From Taibaiella chishuiensis (lineage in GTDB: Bacteria > Bacteroidota > Bacteroidia > Chitinophagales > Chitinophagaceae): a stretch of 64,000 nucleotides of DNA. Shown here one piece after another: positions 25,625-34,773 of this stretch; within the stretch, counting starts at the first letter, position 1, and the number at the start of each line of letters is the position of its first letter. A program made the position numbers and the translations under genes. The DNA lies in NCBI RefSeq assembly GCF_003014535.1, contig NZ_PYGD01000001.1, positions 1,550,001 through 1,614,000 on the forward strand, in the 5' to 3' direction. A model generated the notes under the pieces. It was not told where the DNA came from, did not search any database, and worked only from the letters and a program-made list of their open reading frames with translations.

Positions 25625-27472
25625 ATGTCAGACGCTCTAAAACACGAATGCGGGCTTGCCTACATTCGCCTGCTCAAACCGATTTCCTACTATCACCGTA
25701 AGTACGGTACCGCCTTCTACGCATTAAATAAACTGTATCTCCTGATGGAGAAGCAACACAACCGGGGCCAGGATGGCGCGGGTATTGCTACCCTTAAGCT
25801 CAATGTAGAGCCGGGCTACCAGTTTATGCACCGCCTGCGTATTGCAGGTCCGGGTGCGATCAAAGAAATTTTTGCCTCCGTACAGGATGAGGTCAAAGAG
25901 ATCGAACGGATGTATCCCAACCTGCGGGAGTACCCCGGGCTTATGAAAGGCTACCTGCGTTTTATGGGTGAGGCCATGCTGGGGCACCTGCGTTACGGTA
26001 CCCAGGGTAAAAACAGTGTAAAATTCTGCCATCCCTTCGTAAAATCAGATATCAATCCTGCCCGTAACCTTACGATGGCCGGTAACTTTAACCTGGTGAA
26101 TACGGACGAGCTGTTTGAAATGCTGCACGAAACACCCGGTGAGACCATGCGCGAGAGCGATCTTGGCGCTATGATCGAGACCGTATATCACTTTCTCTGT
26201 GAAGAAGAAGCCAAAGCACCCGAAAATCCCGATATCGCCGAAGTACTGCGTAAAGCTACTTCCCGTTTCGACGGCGGTTATGTATGCGGCGGCCTGATCG
26301 GTAACGGCGATAGCTTCGTGATGCGGGACAAGCACGGCATCCGCCCGGCTTATTACTACAAGGACGATGAGATCGTCGTAGTCGCTTCCGAGCGTCCCGC
26401 CATCATTACCAGCTTTAACGTACCACAGGAAGAAGTAAGAGAACTGCAGCCCGGTTGTGCCGTAATTGTAAAGGCCGACGGTACCTTCAGCGAAGAACAG
26501 ATCCTGGAACCTGCCGAAAAAACGGCTTGTAGCTTCGAACGGATCTACTTCAGCCGGGGCAGCGATGCCGATATCTACCGCGAACGTATCCGCCTGGGCA
26601 CCAACCTGGCGCCCAAAGTACTGGAATCGCTGGATCACGACCTGAAAAATACCATCGTTTCCTTTATTCCCAATACCGCTGAGATCGCTTTCTACGGCCT
26701 GATCAAAGGCCTGGAGGATTACCTGAAGAGTATCAAGATCCAGCGGATAATCAAGAACCGGGCGGTACTTACCGATGCCGAAATCGAAGAACTGATCCAC
26801 CGCAGGGTAAGGATCGAGAAGATCGCTATTAAAGATGTGAAACTGCGCACCTTCATTACCGCCGATACGGCCAGGGATGAAATGGTACAGCACGTATACG
26901 ATATTACCTACGGCACTGTAAAGCCTTACCAGGACAGCCTGGTGGTGATCGACGACAGTATCGTAAGGGGCACCACGCTGCGCCAGAGCATTATCAAAAT
27001 GCTCGACCGCCTGCATCCTAAAAAGATCATCGTGGTATCTTCTGCACCGCAGATCCGCTATCCCGATTGTTATGGCATCGATATGAGCCGCATGGGCGAC
27101 TTTATCGCATTCCAGGCAGCCGTAGAACTGCTGAAAGACCGGGGCATGACCGATGTGATGCAGCAGGCTTATGACCGTTGCAGCGCTGCGCGCGAGCAGG
27201 ACAAACTGCATGAAGAAAACTTTGTAAAAGAGATCTATGCACCGTTTACGCCCGAAGAGATCAGTAAAAAGATCGGCGAAATGTTGCGCCCCGAAGATGT
27301 GGAAGCGGAAGTAGAGATCATTTACCAGTCTATCGAAGGCCTGCACGAAGCTTGTCCGGGCAATAAGGGCGACTGGTACTTTACCGGTAACTACCCTACA
27401 CCGGGTGGTAACAAGGTAGCGAACCGTGCCTTTATGAATTATATGGAAAATAAAGTGGGCAGGGGTTATTAA
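25625..27472 (+). CDS. purF: Amidophosphoribosyltransferase, long Bacteroidota-type
   Basis: A 615-residue enzyme for the first step of purine synthesis: PRPP plus glutamine to phosphoribosylamine. The Ntn glutaminase domain is recognisable by the candidate nucleophile Cys9 in MSDALKHECGLAYI, which implies removal of an 8-residue propeptide, then EKQHNRGQDGAGIA and GHLRYGT. The phosphoribosyltransferase domain has the PRPP motif LVVIDDSIVRGTTLRQS and PDCYGIDM near the end. It is about 100 residues longer than the E. coli enzyme, with insertions near residues 60-110 and a C-terminal extension, as expected for the long variant. It is a lone gene ending at a bidirectional terminator. Confidence 0.88.
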   Translation: MSDALKHECGLAYIRLLKPISYYHRKYGTAFYALNKLYLLMEKQHNRGQDGAGIATLKLNVEPGYQFMHRLRIAGPGAIKEIFASVQDEVKEIERMYPNLREYPGLMKGYLRFMGEAMLGHLRYGTQGKNSVKFCHPFVKSDINPARNLTMAGNFNLVNTDELFEMLHETPGETMRESDLGAMIETVYHFLCEEEAKAPENPDIAEVLRKATSRFDGGYVCGGLIGNGDSFVMRDKHGIRPAYYYKDDEIVVVASERPAIITSFNVPQEEVRELQPGCAVIVKADGTFSEEQILEPAEKTACSFERIYFSRGSDADIYRERIRLGTNLAPKVLESLDHDLKNTIVSFIPNTAEIAFYGLIKGLEDYLKSIKIQRIIKNRAVLTDAEIEELIHRRVRIEKIAIKDVKLRTFITADTARDEMVQHVYDITYGTVKPYQDSLVVIDDSIVRGTTLRQSIIKMLDRLHPKKIIVVSSAPQIRYPDCYGIDMSRMGDFIAFQAAVELLKDRGMTDVMQQAYDRCSAAREQDKLHEENFVKEIYAPFTPEEISKKIGEMLRPEDVEAEVEIIYQSIEGLHEACPGNKGDWYFTGNYPTPGGNKVANRAFMNYMENKVGRGY

Positions 27473-27491
27473 ACACCTGCCGCCAAAATAG

Positions 27492-27524
27492 AACAGGGCC
27501 CCGGAATGCTTCCGGGGCCCTGTT
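27492..27524. terminator. Bidirectional terminator between purF and the lipoprotein gene
   Basis: A near-perfect 14-bp stem, AACAGGGCCCCGGA / TTCCGGGGCCCTGTT, between two convergent genes. Flanking T/A tracts are short on both sides. Confidence 0.75.
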
Positions 27525-27534
27525 TGCGTATGAT

Positions 27535-27849
27535 TTATTTCGTGGTTTTGAGTGGGGCGGGCGGTGTGTCGCTGCTATCGGCCTCTTCCTGCAGTACCGG
27601 GAGGCTGGGTATGGAGTCGGGGCGGATCTTGCGGATAGAGTCTACCTTAGGTTTGATCTCGATCGGCAGGCGTTTGTCCAGGTCTTCCCTGGCCTGTTGT
27701 TCCATCTGGCCTACCTTGCGGGCTACGATGCTGTCTGCCTTCGCCTCTATTTCTTTGGGGCTCAGTTCCTTCTCTTTTTTGCCACAGGAACCGAGGGTGA
27801 GGACGCAGCCCAAAAGCACCGGGGCTATCATTTTTACTAAAGGTTTCAT
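27535..27849 (-). CDS. Small lipoprotein of unknown function
   Basis: A 104-residue lipoprotein when started at MKPLVKMIAPVLLG; this start gives a correct signal with lipobox TLGSC followed by GKKEKE. A frame extension to 27891 would overlap the opposing promoter. The mature part is charged and probably helical (IEAKADSIVARKVGQMEQQA) and ends in a proline-rich tail (SDTPPAPLKTTK). No domain is recognised. It is divergently arranged with the ABC exporter gene. Confidence 0.7.
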   Translation of the reverse strand: MKPLVKMIAPVLLGCVLTLGSCGKKEKELSPKEIEAKADSIVARKVGQMEQQAREDLDKRLPIEIKPKVDSIRKIRPDSIPSLPVLQEEADSSDTPPAPLKTTK

Positions 27850-27866
27850 AACAATTTTAATCGGCG

Positions 27867-27874
27867 CAAAGATA
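27867..27874 (-). promoter_or_regulatory. -7 box for the lipoprotein gene
   Basis: The minus strand reads TATCTTTG, an exact TAnnTTTG match, 17 nt before the start codon at 27849. It stands back to back with the exporter -7 box 22 bp away. Confidence 0.55.
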
Positions 27875-27896
27875 CAGAATGCACAGGGCATTGCCT

Positions 27897-27904
27897 TACC
27901 TTTG
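27897..27904 (+). promoter_or_regulatory. -7 box for the ABC exporter gene
   Basis: TACCTTTG, an exact TAnnTTTG match. It lies upstream of the GTG start at 27960 and inside the longer ATG reading frame, which argues for the shorter protein. Confidence 0.5.
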
Positions 27905-27959
27905 TGTTCGATTTAAGAAAATTCACGTCCGGGCGCCCGCCCATCTTCAATATTGGCCT

Positions 27960-29741
27960 GTGCGATCATTAGCTGTTCTCAATAAGTACTTTATAAAATA
28001 CAAATGGCGGTTGTTGTCCGGCATTTTGTTTGTCAGTATTTCCAACGTTTTTGCCGTATTGCCGCCGGTTGTAGTACGTAATGTACTCGACCAGGTGTAC
28101 AACAATATCAGCAAATACCACCAGCTTGCAGGTACGCCTGCCGGCACGCTCCTGCGTTCGGAAGTGATGAAGCTGGTTATGCTCAATGGCTTGTTGCTGC
28201 TGGGTTTTGCCTTGTTGCGTGGCATTTTTATGTTCTTTATGCGGCAAACCATTATCGTAATGTCGCGGCATATCGAATATGACCAGAAGAACGAAGTATT
28301 CGGCCACTACCAGGGCCTAAGTACCGCTTTTTACAAGACCCATGCTACGGGCGATCTGATGAGCCGCATCTCGGAAGACGTGTCGCGGGTGCGCATGTAT
28401 ACCGGCCCCGCCATCATGTATGGCATCAACCTGGTGGTGCTCGTGATCATGAGTTTTTACGGCATGTTGCGGGTAAGTCCTTCGCTCACCCTGTATGTGG
28501 TAATCCCCTTGCCTTTCCTGGCCTGGTCTATTTTTTACGTCAATAAAATTGTAAACCGCAAAAGCGAACATATCCAGGCCCAGTTGTCCGATCTGACCTC
28601 GCAGGCCCAGGAATCCTATTCCGGTATCCGGGTGATCAAATCGTTTGTGCAGGAGCAGAACGCGATCCGTAATTTTTCGAAAGTTTCCGAAACCTACCGC
28701 AAAAGCGCAACCAACCTGTCGCTTACCGAATCGATCTATTTTCCGGCCATGAACCTGTTCATAGGCCTGAGTATGCTGAGCACCGTGCTGATCGGCGGCT
28801 GGCAGGCTATACAGGGCCATGTAACGCCGGGTAACATCGCCGAATTCGTGATCTACATTAACCTGCTGATGTTCCCGATATCGGCCATAGGCTGGACGGC
28901 CAATATGATACAACGTGCCGCCGTGTCGCAACGCCGTATCAACGAATTCCTGCAGACCCAACCCGATATTACCAATGCGGCCGATGCCCGCGACCTGAAA
29001 CTGAGCGGCCGTATCGAGTTTAAAGATGTTTCCTTTACCTACCCGCATACCGGCATCAAGGCGCTGAGCAACTTCTCGCTGGTAATCGAACCCGGCGACC
29101 GTGTTGCTGTAATCGGTAAAACCGGCTCCGGCAAATCGACCCTGGCCCACCTGTTATTGCGCATGTACGATGTGGATAGCGGCGAGATCCTGGTGGATGG
29201 CGTGCCGATCCGGTCGCTGAACCTGCAGCGCCTGCGCGACCAGATCAGTTATGTGCCCCAGGATGTGTTCCTCTTTTCCGATACCGTGGCCAACAATATC
29301 GGGCTCGGGCAGGAGCACAAGGACGAAGCAGCGATCGTGGATGCTGCACGGATGGCGGTAGTCGATAATGATATCCGGCAGTTGGCCGAAGGCTACGAAA
29401 CCATTACCGGCGAACGGGGCGTGATGCTTTCCGGTGGCCAGAAACAGCGGATCTCTATTGCCCGTGCCCTGATCAAATCGCCGGCAGTATTGATCATGGA
29501 CGAGAGCCTTTCGGCGGTTGATACGCGTACCGAAAATGCCATACAGCATAACCTGGATGAATACCTGGTCGACAGGACGGCCATCGTGATTACCCACCGT
29601 ATTTTCAAGACCTGGAATTTTGATAAGATCGTGGTACTGGATGATGGCCGCATACTGGAACAAGGCACCCACGATTCGCTGATGAAACTCGATGGCAGTT
29701 ATGCCAAATCCTATATTTACCAGACCCGCGTCGAAGAATAA
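27960..29741 (+). CDS. ABC exporter, fused permease and ATPase (MsbA-like)
   Basis: A 593-residue half-transporter when started at the GTG for VRSLAVLNKYFIKYKWRL, the conserved N-terminus of this group; an ATG at 27879 would add 27 residues without homology. Six membrane helices span residues 1-320. The ATPase domain has Walker A GKTGSGKST, Q-loop SYVPQDVFLF, signature LSGGQKQRISIARAL, Walker B VLIMDES and H-loop VITHR. It would act as a homodimer in the inner membrane. MsbA-type proteins export lipid or peptide; the substrate here is unknown. Confidence 0.92.
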   Translation: MRSLAVLNKYFIKYKWRLLSGILFVSISNVFAVLPPVVVRNVLDQVYNNISKYHQLAGTPAGTLLRSEVMKLVMLNGLLLLGFALLRGIFMFFMRQTIIVMSRHIEYDQKNEVFGHYQGLSTAFYKTHATGDLMSRISEDVSRVRMYTGPAIMYGINLVVLVIMSFYGMLRVSPSLTLYVVIPLPFLAWSIFYVNKIVNRKSEHIQAQLSDLTSQAQESYSGIRVIKSFVQEQNAIRNFSKVSETYRKSATNLSLTESIYFPAMNLFIGLSMLSTVLIGGWQAIQGHVTPGNIAEFVIYINLLMFPISAIGWTANMIQRAAVSQRRINEFLQTQPDITNAADARDLKLSGRIEFKDVSFTYPHTGIKALSNFSLVIEPGDRVAVIGKTGSGKSTLAHLLLRMYDVDSGEILVDGVPIRSLNLQRLRDQISYVPQDVFLFSDTVANNIGLGQEHKDEAAIVDAARMAVVDNDIRQLAEGYETITGERGVMLSGGQKQRISIARALIKSPAVLIMDESLSAVDTRTENAIQHNLDEYLVDRTAIVITHRIFKTWNFDKIVVLDDGRILEQGTHDSLMKLDGSYAKSYIYQTRVEE

Positions 29742-29811
29742 AAAGTACTAGATTTGCTATACACTTTTTTTGTGAATTAATGTTAATCAATGTTATTTTA
29801 AATAGTTAATA

Positions 29812-29889
29812 TTAAGTTAAAAAATAGAATATTTCCCATTTTATTAGCTTAAATTTTAACTTAAAAAGACTTGATTACATGATCATGTA
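29812..29889. promoter_or_regulatory. Inverted repeats upstream of the first SusC gene
   Basis: An 11-bp perfect inverted repeat, TTAAGTTAAAA (29812-29822) and TTTTAACTTAA (29854-29864), is followed by a perfect 14-bp palindrome TACATGATCATGTA (29876-29889). The palindrome lies 59 bp upstream of the -33 element, a fitting place for an activator site. Confidence 0.4.
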
Positions 29890-29948
29890 GGTTTTTTGTG
29901 CCTGCCTGGTACGATCAGCCTGCCATTTATATCCCACTTTGTCAGGTA

Positions 29949-29977
29949 TTTGTTGAATAGTCGTTCCTCTATATTTG
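29949..29977 (+). promoter_or_regulatory. Promoter of the first susCD pair
   Basis: TTTG at 29949-29952 and TATATTTG at 29970-29977 are separated by 17 bp, an exact Bacteroidota consensus arrangement. The ATG is at 30001, giving a leader of about 18 nt. Confidence 0.75.
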
Positions 29978-30000
29978 GATCGAACAAAAGATTATTCAAC

Positions 30001-33000
30001 ATGAAGAAACTCGTACTCACGTGTGCAGCGCTCGTATCGCTGGGTTTGCATCACGTAATGGCGCAAAGCAGGCCCGTTAAAGGCCAGGTTTTAGACGATA
30101 GGGGGGAAGGAGTACCCGGTGCCAGCATCCAGGTGAAAGGAACCAAAACAGGGACCATTACCGATGCGGAAGGAAATTTTATACTTGACGTACCCGACGA
30201 AAGCAATGTATTGCTGATCAAATCGGTAGGATTCGGCGACAAGGAAGTGTCGGCCGGCGACGGCGACAAACAACTGGTCGTGACCATGAGCTCCTCCTCG
30301 CAGGCTCTCGACGACGTTATGGTCGTAGCTTACGGAACCACCAGGAAAGAGTCCTATACGGGTTCGGCCGGGGTGATTACCAGCAAGCAGATCGAGAAAA
30401 TGCCGGTAACCGATGTAACCAAGGCCCTGGAAGGCTCGGTGCCCGGCCTGCAGGTAACCAACGGCGGCGGCCAGCCCGGATCGGGCGCGGCGTTGCGGAT
30501 ACGGGGCTTTGGCTCGATCAATGCCAGCAGCTCCCCGCTTATCGTGCTGGACGGCGCTCCCTATGATGGCGATATTACCTCGATCAACCCCATGGACATC
30601 GGGTCCATTACGCTGTTGAAAGATGCCACTGCCACTTCGTTGTATGGTGCACGCGGCGCCAATGGCGTATTGATGATTACCACCAAGAAAGGCAAGAAAG
30701 GAGAAAAACCGCAGATCTCGGTCGATGCCCGGGTGGGTATCGTAACCAGGGCCCTGCCTGAATATGACCGGGTAACCGATGAAAAGCAATACTATGAAAC
30801 CGCCTGGGAATATTACCGCAATGGCCTGGTGGCCGGTGGTATGACCAAGGAGCAGGCCGGCAGGGTAGCTTCGGGGCTTACCACATCGCCCGGTATCGTA
30901 AGGGCGCTGGGGGGATATAACTCCTACAACGTACCCGATAACCAACTGATCGACCCTGTAACGGGTAAACTGAACCCGGCTGCTACGCTGAAATACCACG
31001 ACGACTGGCAGAAGGAACTGATGCGTACCGGCGTGCGCCAGGACTATAACCTCAATGTGTCCGGCGGAAGCGACAAGACCGACTACTTCTTTTCTGCCGG
31101 TTACCTGAAAGAGCAGGGTTTTATCAAGTATTCCAACTACGACAGGCTGCAGGCAAGGATGAACGTGAATTCGCAGGTGACCGACTGGCTGAAAGCCGGC
31201 CTGAATATGTCGGGCGCCCTGAGCAACCAGCGTTACTTCAGCAATACCGAAGACGGATCTACCGCACCCGGCGGCAACCCCTTTTATACCTCCAGGATGA
31301 TCGCCCCCATCTACCCGGTCTACTGGCGGGATAGCCTTAACCGGATGGCCATAGATCCTGCTACCGGCGAGAACAAGCTCGATTGGAGCGATGCTAAAAA
31401 AGATCCCGACTTCAGTATGGGTACCCGTCCTTTTGGCCCGGGTTCTAATATACTGGGCTCCATGGCCATGGACGACGATTCCCGTAAAATGACGAATGTA
31501 ACGGCCAACAGCTACCTGGAAGCCACGTTCCTTAAAGATTTTACGTTCAGGACCAGTCTCTCCGGCAGCTATTACAATAGCAACAGCAATTCGTACCGGA
31601 ATATGCTGCACGGGCAGTTTTTGAACAAAGGCGCGGGCAGCAAATCGACCAATAATATCTATTCTTATACCTTCAACCAGATACTGACCTGGCAGCACGC
31701 TTTCGACAAACACCACGTCGAAATCATGGCCGGGCACGAAAACTACCAGTTCCAGCAGAAAATGGTTTTTGCATCCAGGAGTAACTTCCCGGTGCCGGGT
31801 ATCCAGGACCTGTCTATTGCTACAACGGCCGATGGATCGGGCTCGGAAACCAACCTGCAGCGTATAGAAAGTTACCTGTCAAGAGCCAATTATGATTACG
31901 ACAGCAAGTACTACCTGTCTGCCAGTTTCAGAAGGGACGGTTCTTCCCGGTTCTACCGCGATGCGCGCTGGGGTAATTTCTGGTCGGTAGGCGGCGCCTG
32001 GAGGATAAGCCAGGAACGCTTTATGGCGGGTTCCAAAAACTGGCTGGATGATCTCAAGCTTAAAGTAAGTTATGGTGAGCAGGGTAACGACGCCCTTATC
32101 GATCGCGACGGCCTGTCGCCTTTCTATTACGCCTGGCAGTCGTTTTACGATGTAACCTACGCCAACGGGCAGATCCCGGGTGGCGTAGTGGCCTCGCTCG
32201 AAAACAAGGCCCTGCGTTGGGAAACCAGCAAGAACTTCAATACCGGTATCGAGTTCGGTTTGTTTAACCGCATTACCGGTTCGATCGAGTACTTTACCAA
32301 AGGCTCCAGCAACCTGTTGTTCCAGGTGCCGATGCCGGCCTCTTCGGGAGTTACTTACCGCTGGCAGAATATAGGCAGCATGGTCAACAAAGGCATAGAG
32401 GTGCAACTAAACGCCGATGTGGTAAGACAGCGGAACCTGACCTGGAATGTAGGCCTGAACGTTTCTCATTTTACCAACGAAATTACAAAGCTGCCCCCTG
32501 ACCAGGACAAGATCATCGTGGGCAACAAACAGTTGATGGTCGGTAAATCGATTTACGACTTCTTCCTGCTCGACTATGCCGGCGTAGATCCCGGCAATGG
32601 CGATGCCCTGTATTATTACGATAACCCGGCCAACGGCAAAAGAGAAACCACCAACGATGCCATCGTGGCCAGGAATAACGGCGGGCGTGTATATGCCGGC
32701 TCCTCTATCCCGGATCTGTATGGCGGTATCAACAGCAGCCTGAATTATAAAGGCTTCGACTTTTCCTTCCTGTTGTCATTCGGATTGGGCGGTAAGTTTT
32801 ATGATGGTACCTATGCAAGCCTCATGTCTTCCGACTTCGGGCAAACCTGGAGTAAGGATATAGAAAAGCGCTGGCAGCAACCCGGCGACGTTACCGATGT
32901 GCCCCGGTTGGAGCGCGGCAACGTGAACCTGAATGCAGCCAGCACGCGTTTCCTGACCAGCGCCAGCTACCTCAATATCCGCAATGTGAGCCTGGGTTAC

Positions 33001-33186
33001 ACCCTGCCTTCGAAATTGATGTCCCGCGCCGGTTTCAAATCGCTGAGGGCCTATGTTTCCTGTGATAACCTGTGGCTGTTTTCCAAGCGTAAGGGTATGG
33101 ATCCGCAAGGTGCATTCGATGGCAATGCCGCCTATTCCTATTCCCCGGTACGGACCCTTGTGTTCGGTGTAAACGTTAAGTTGTAA
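30001..33186 (+). CDS. SusC/RagA family TonB-dependent outer-membrane transporter 1
   Basis: A 1061-residue protein with signal peptide MKKLVLTCAALVSLGLHHVM. A carboxypeptidase-regulatory-like domain follows (VKGQVLDDRGEGVPGASIQV, GTITDAEGNFILDVP), then the plug domain (VTDVTKALEGSVPGLQV, LRIRGFGS, ATATSLYGARGANGVLMITT) and a 22-strand barrel ending SYSPVRTLVFGVNVKL. SusC proteins import oligosaccharides or peptides using TonB energy, with a SusD lipoprotein as lid. The partner is 17 bp downstream. The substrate is unknown because no hydrolase, SusR or sigma/anti-sigma gene is adjacent. The N-terminal 75 residues are nearly the same as in the second SusC. Confidence 0.95.
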   Translation: MKKLVLTCAALVSLGLHHVMAQSRPVKGQVLDDRGEGVPGASIQVKGTKTGTITDAEGNFILDVPDESNVLLIKSVGFGDKEVSAGDGDKQLVVTMSSSSQALDDVMVVAYGTTRKESYTGSAGVITSKQIEKMPVTDVTKALEGSVPGLQVTNGGGQPGSGAALRIRGFGSINASSSPLIVLDGAPYDGDITSINPMDIGSITLLKDATATSLYGARGANGVLMITTKKGKKGEKPQISVDARVGIVTRALPEYDRVTDEKQYYETAWEYYRNGLVAGGMTKEQAGRVASGLTTSPGIVRALGGYNSYNVPDNQLIDPVTGKLNPAATLKYHDDWQKELMRTGVRQDYNLNVSGGSDKTDYFFSAGYLKEQGFIKYSNYDRLQARMNVNSQVTDWLKAGLNMSGALSNQRYFSNTEDGSTAPGGNPFYTSRMIAPIYPVYWRDSLNRMAIDPATGENKLDWSDAKKDPDFSMGTRPFGPGSNILGSMAMDDDSRKMTNVTANSYLEATFLKDFTFRTSLSGSYYNSNSNSYRNMLHGQFLNKGAGSKSTNNIYSYTFNQILTWQHAFDKHHVEIMAGHENYQFQQKMVFASRSNFPVPGIQDLSIATTADGSGSETNLQRIESYLSRANYDYDSKYYLSASFRRDGSSRFYRDARWGNFWSVGGAWRISQERFMAGSKNWLDDLKLKVSYGEQGNDALIDRDGLSPFYYAWQSFYDVTYANGQIPGGVVASLENKALRWETSKNFNTGIEFGLFNRITGSIEYFTKGSSNLLFQVPMPASSGVTYRWQNIGSMVNKGIEVQLNADVVRQRNLTWNVGLNVSHFTNEITKLPPDQDKIIVGNKQLMVGKSIYDFFLLDYAGVDPGNGDALYYYDNPANGKRETTNDAIVARNNGGRVYAGSSIPDLYGGINSSLNYKGFDFSFLLSFGLGGKFYDGTYASLMSSDFGQTWSKDIEKRWQQPGDVTDVPRLERGNVNLNAASTRFLTSASYLNIRNVSLGYTLPSKLMSRAGFKSLRAYVSCDNLWLFSKRKGMDPQGAFDGNAAYSYSPVRTLVFGVNVKL

Positions 33187-33203
33187 CCCTAAAATCAATT
33201 ATT

Positions 33204-34694
33204 ATGTTTAATAAGAAAATAGCTGTGGTATGCCTCGCCTTATCCGCTCTTACGGTGGGCTGCCAGAAAAAATACCTCGATACCAATCCTACCGACAAAA
33301 TAGCGCCCGACGTCATTTTTGAAACGACGCAAAATGCCCGGGTGGCCTTGAACGGGATGCATCGCTTTATGAATACCGTGCCCTGTGTATTCGCCAATAC
33401 GGACAACCACTACGACTTTGGAGAAAAGACCATCGATATCATATCGGATGTGATGGGCAACGATATGGTGAACCTGGATATCGGTTATAACTGGTACCGC
33501 TGGCTCTATAAATACCAGAACAGCCGTAACCCTACCGCAGGCGAGCCGATCCTGGTCTGGAATTTCTATTACAAGATCATCAACAATGCCAATAATATCC
33601 TGGCCCATATAGACGGCGCCCAGGGCGCCCAGGCCGATAAGGATGATATTAAGGGGCAGGCCTATGTATACCGTGCCTGGGCCTACTTCGGGCTGATCCA
33701 GTTTTACCAGTTTACTTATAAGGGGCATGAAAGCGCTCCCGGCCTGCCCATCAGTACGGTGGCCACCACCTCCACCACGCCATCCAACAAGCGTTCTACG
33801 GTGCAGGAAGTATACACCCAGATTACGAGCGACCTGGATGCTGCCCTGCTGCTGCTGCCCGGGGGCGGGTTGCGCGGCGATAAGTCGCAGCTCGACGGTT
33901 CTGTGGCCAAAGGCGTTTACGCCAGGGTAGCCCTGGTTATGAACGATTGGGAGAAAGCAGCAACCATGGCCCGCGAAGCGCGGACCGGCTATAAACTGAT
34001 GAGTGCATCGGAATATGGCGCGGGCTTTAAGCTAACCAACAACGAATGGATGTGGAACTCGAATATATCGGAGGAGCAATCCAACGGCATGAATATCAGC
34101 TCGTTTTTCTCGCATATGGATATTACCGCTGCCGGTTATGCCGGTGCCGGTGCATTCCGGTGTATCACCAAGGAGCTCTACGATAAGATACCGGACGGCG
34201 ACGTGCGTAAAACGCTTTTCGCAGACGAGGAGACGGCAACGGCCAACGAGATCCCGGAATACACCCAGTTGAAGTTCCGGTTGGAATCGACCTCTTCCTG
34301 GTTCTCGAACCTGCTGTACATGCGTGCTGGAGAGATGTACCTGATAGAAGCCGAAGCACAGGCGCATGGTGCGTCGGGTAATGCTGTGGCGACGCTCGAA
34401 GAGCTGGTTAAGTCCCGGTTCCCGGCCTATACGGCGCCCGCCGGTGGCCAGGCCCTGCTGGATGAAATCTACCTGCAGCGCCGTATAGAGCTCTGGGGCG
34501 AAGGTTTCAGCTTTACCGACATCCATCGCCTCAAAACCGGTCTGAACCGGCCCACCGGCCCCGGTAACCATGAACCGGCCGCCACGGGTGGGGTTTTGAA
34601 GCTCGATGCCAATTCGCCTTCATTGTTATTTAAGATACCGCAATCTGAAATGGACGCCAACAAGGCCTTTACGGCTGCCGATCAGAATCCCTAA
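33204..34694 (+). CDS. SusD/RagB family outer-membrane lipoprotein 1
   Basis: A 496-residue lipoprotein with signal and lipobox LTVGC, then QKKYLDTNPTDKIAPDVIF, the classic SusD start. TPR helices and the variable binding half follow. The conserved end includes LLYMRAGEMYLIEAEAQAH, LLDEIYLQRRIELWGEGFSF and LFKIPQSEMDANKAF. It binds the substrate and caps the SusC barrel. It is 17 bp after SusC 1 and is followed by a terminator. Confidence 0.95.
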   Translation: MFNKKIAVVCLALSALTVGCQKKYLDTNPTDKIAPDVIFETTQNARVALNGMHRFMNTVPCVFANTDNHYDFGEKTIDIISDVMGNDMVNLDIGYNWYRWLYKYQNSRNPTAGEPILVWNFYYKIINNANNILAHIDGAQGAQADKDDIKGQAYVYRAWAYFGLIQFYQFTYKGHESAPGLPISTVATTSTTPSNKRSTVQEVYTQITSDLDAALLLLPGGGLRGDKSQLDGSVAKGVYARVALVMNDWEKAATMAREARTGYKLMSASEYGAGFKLTNNEWMWNSNISEEQSNGMNISSFFSHMDITAAGYAGAGAFRCITKELYDKIPDGDVRKTLFADEETATANEIPEYTQLKFRLESTSSWFSNLLYMRAGEMYLIEAEAQAHGASGNAVATLEELVKSRFPAYTAPAGGQALLDEIYLQRRIELWGEGFSFTDIHRLKTGLNRPTGPGNHEPAATGGVLKLDANSPSLLFKIPQSEMDANKAFTAADQNP

Positions 34695-34737
34695 GCGGTA
34701 ACTCCCAGCCCTTTTATACTTTATCACCAACCGGGAA

Positions 34738-34773
34738 AGCGATCTGTGCCTCGTGCACAGGTCGCTTTTTTTG
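34738..34773 (+). terminator. Intrinsic terminator after susCD pair 1
   Basis: Stem AGCGATCTGTGC / GCACAGGTCGCT with a short loop, followed by seven T residues. Confidence 0.85.

Noticed and set aside
26045-27346. Open frame of 433 codons antisense to purF
   Set aside because: The purF frame is complete with PRPP motif and candidate nucleophile, so this is a shadow.
30091-31737. Open frame of 548 codons antisense to the first susC
   Set aside because: Overlaps the plug and barrel of a clear SusC protein and has no recognisable motif of its own.
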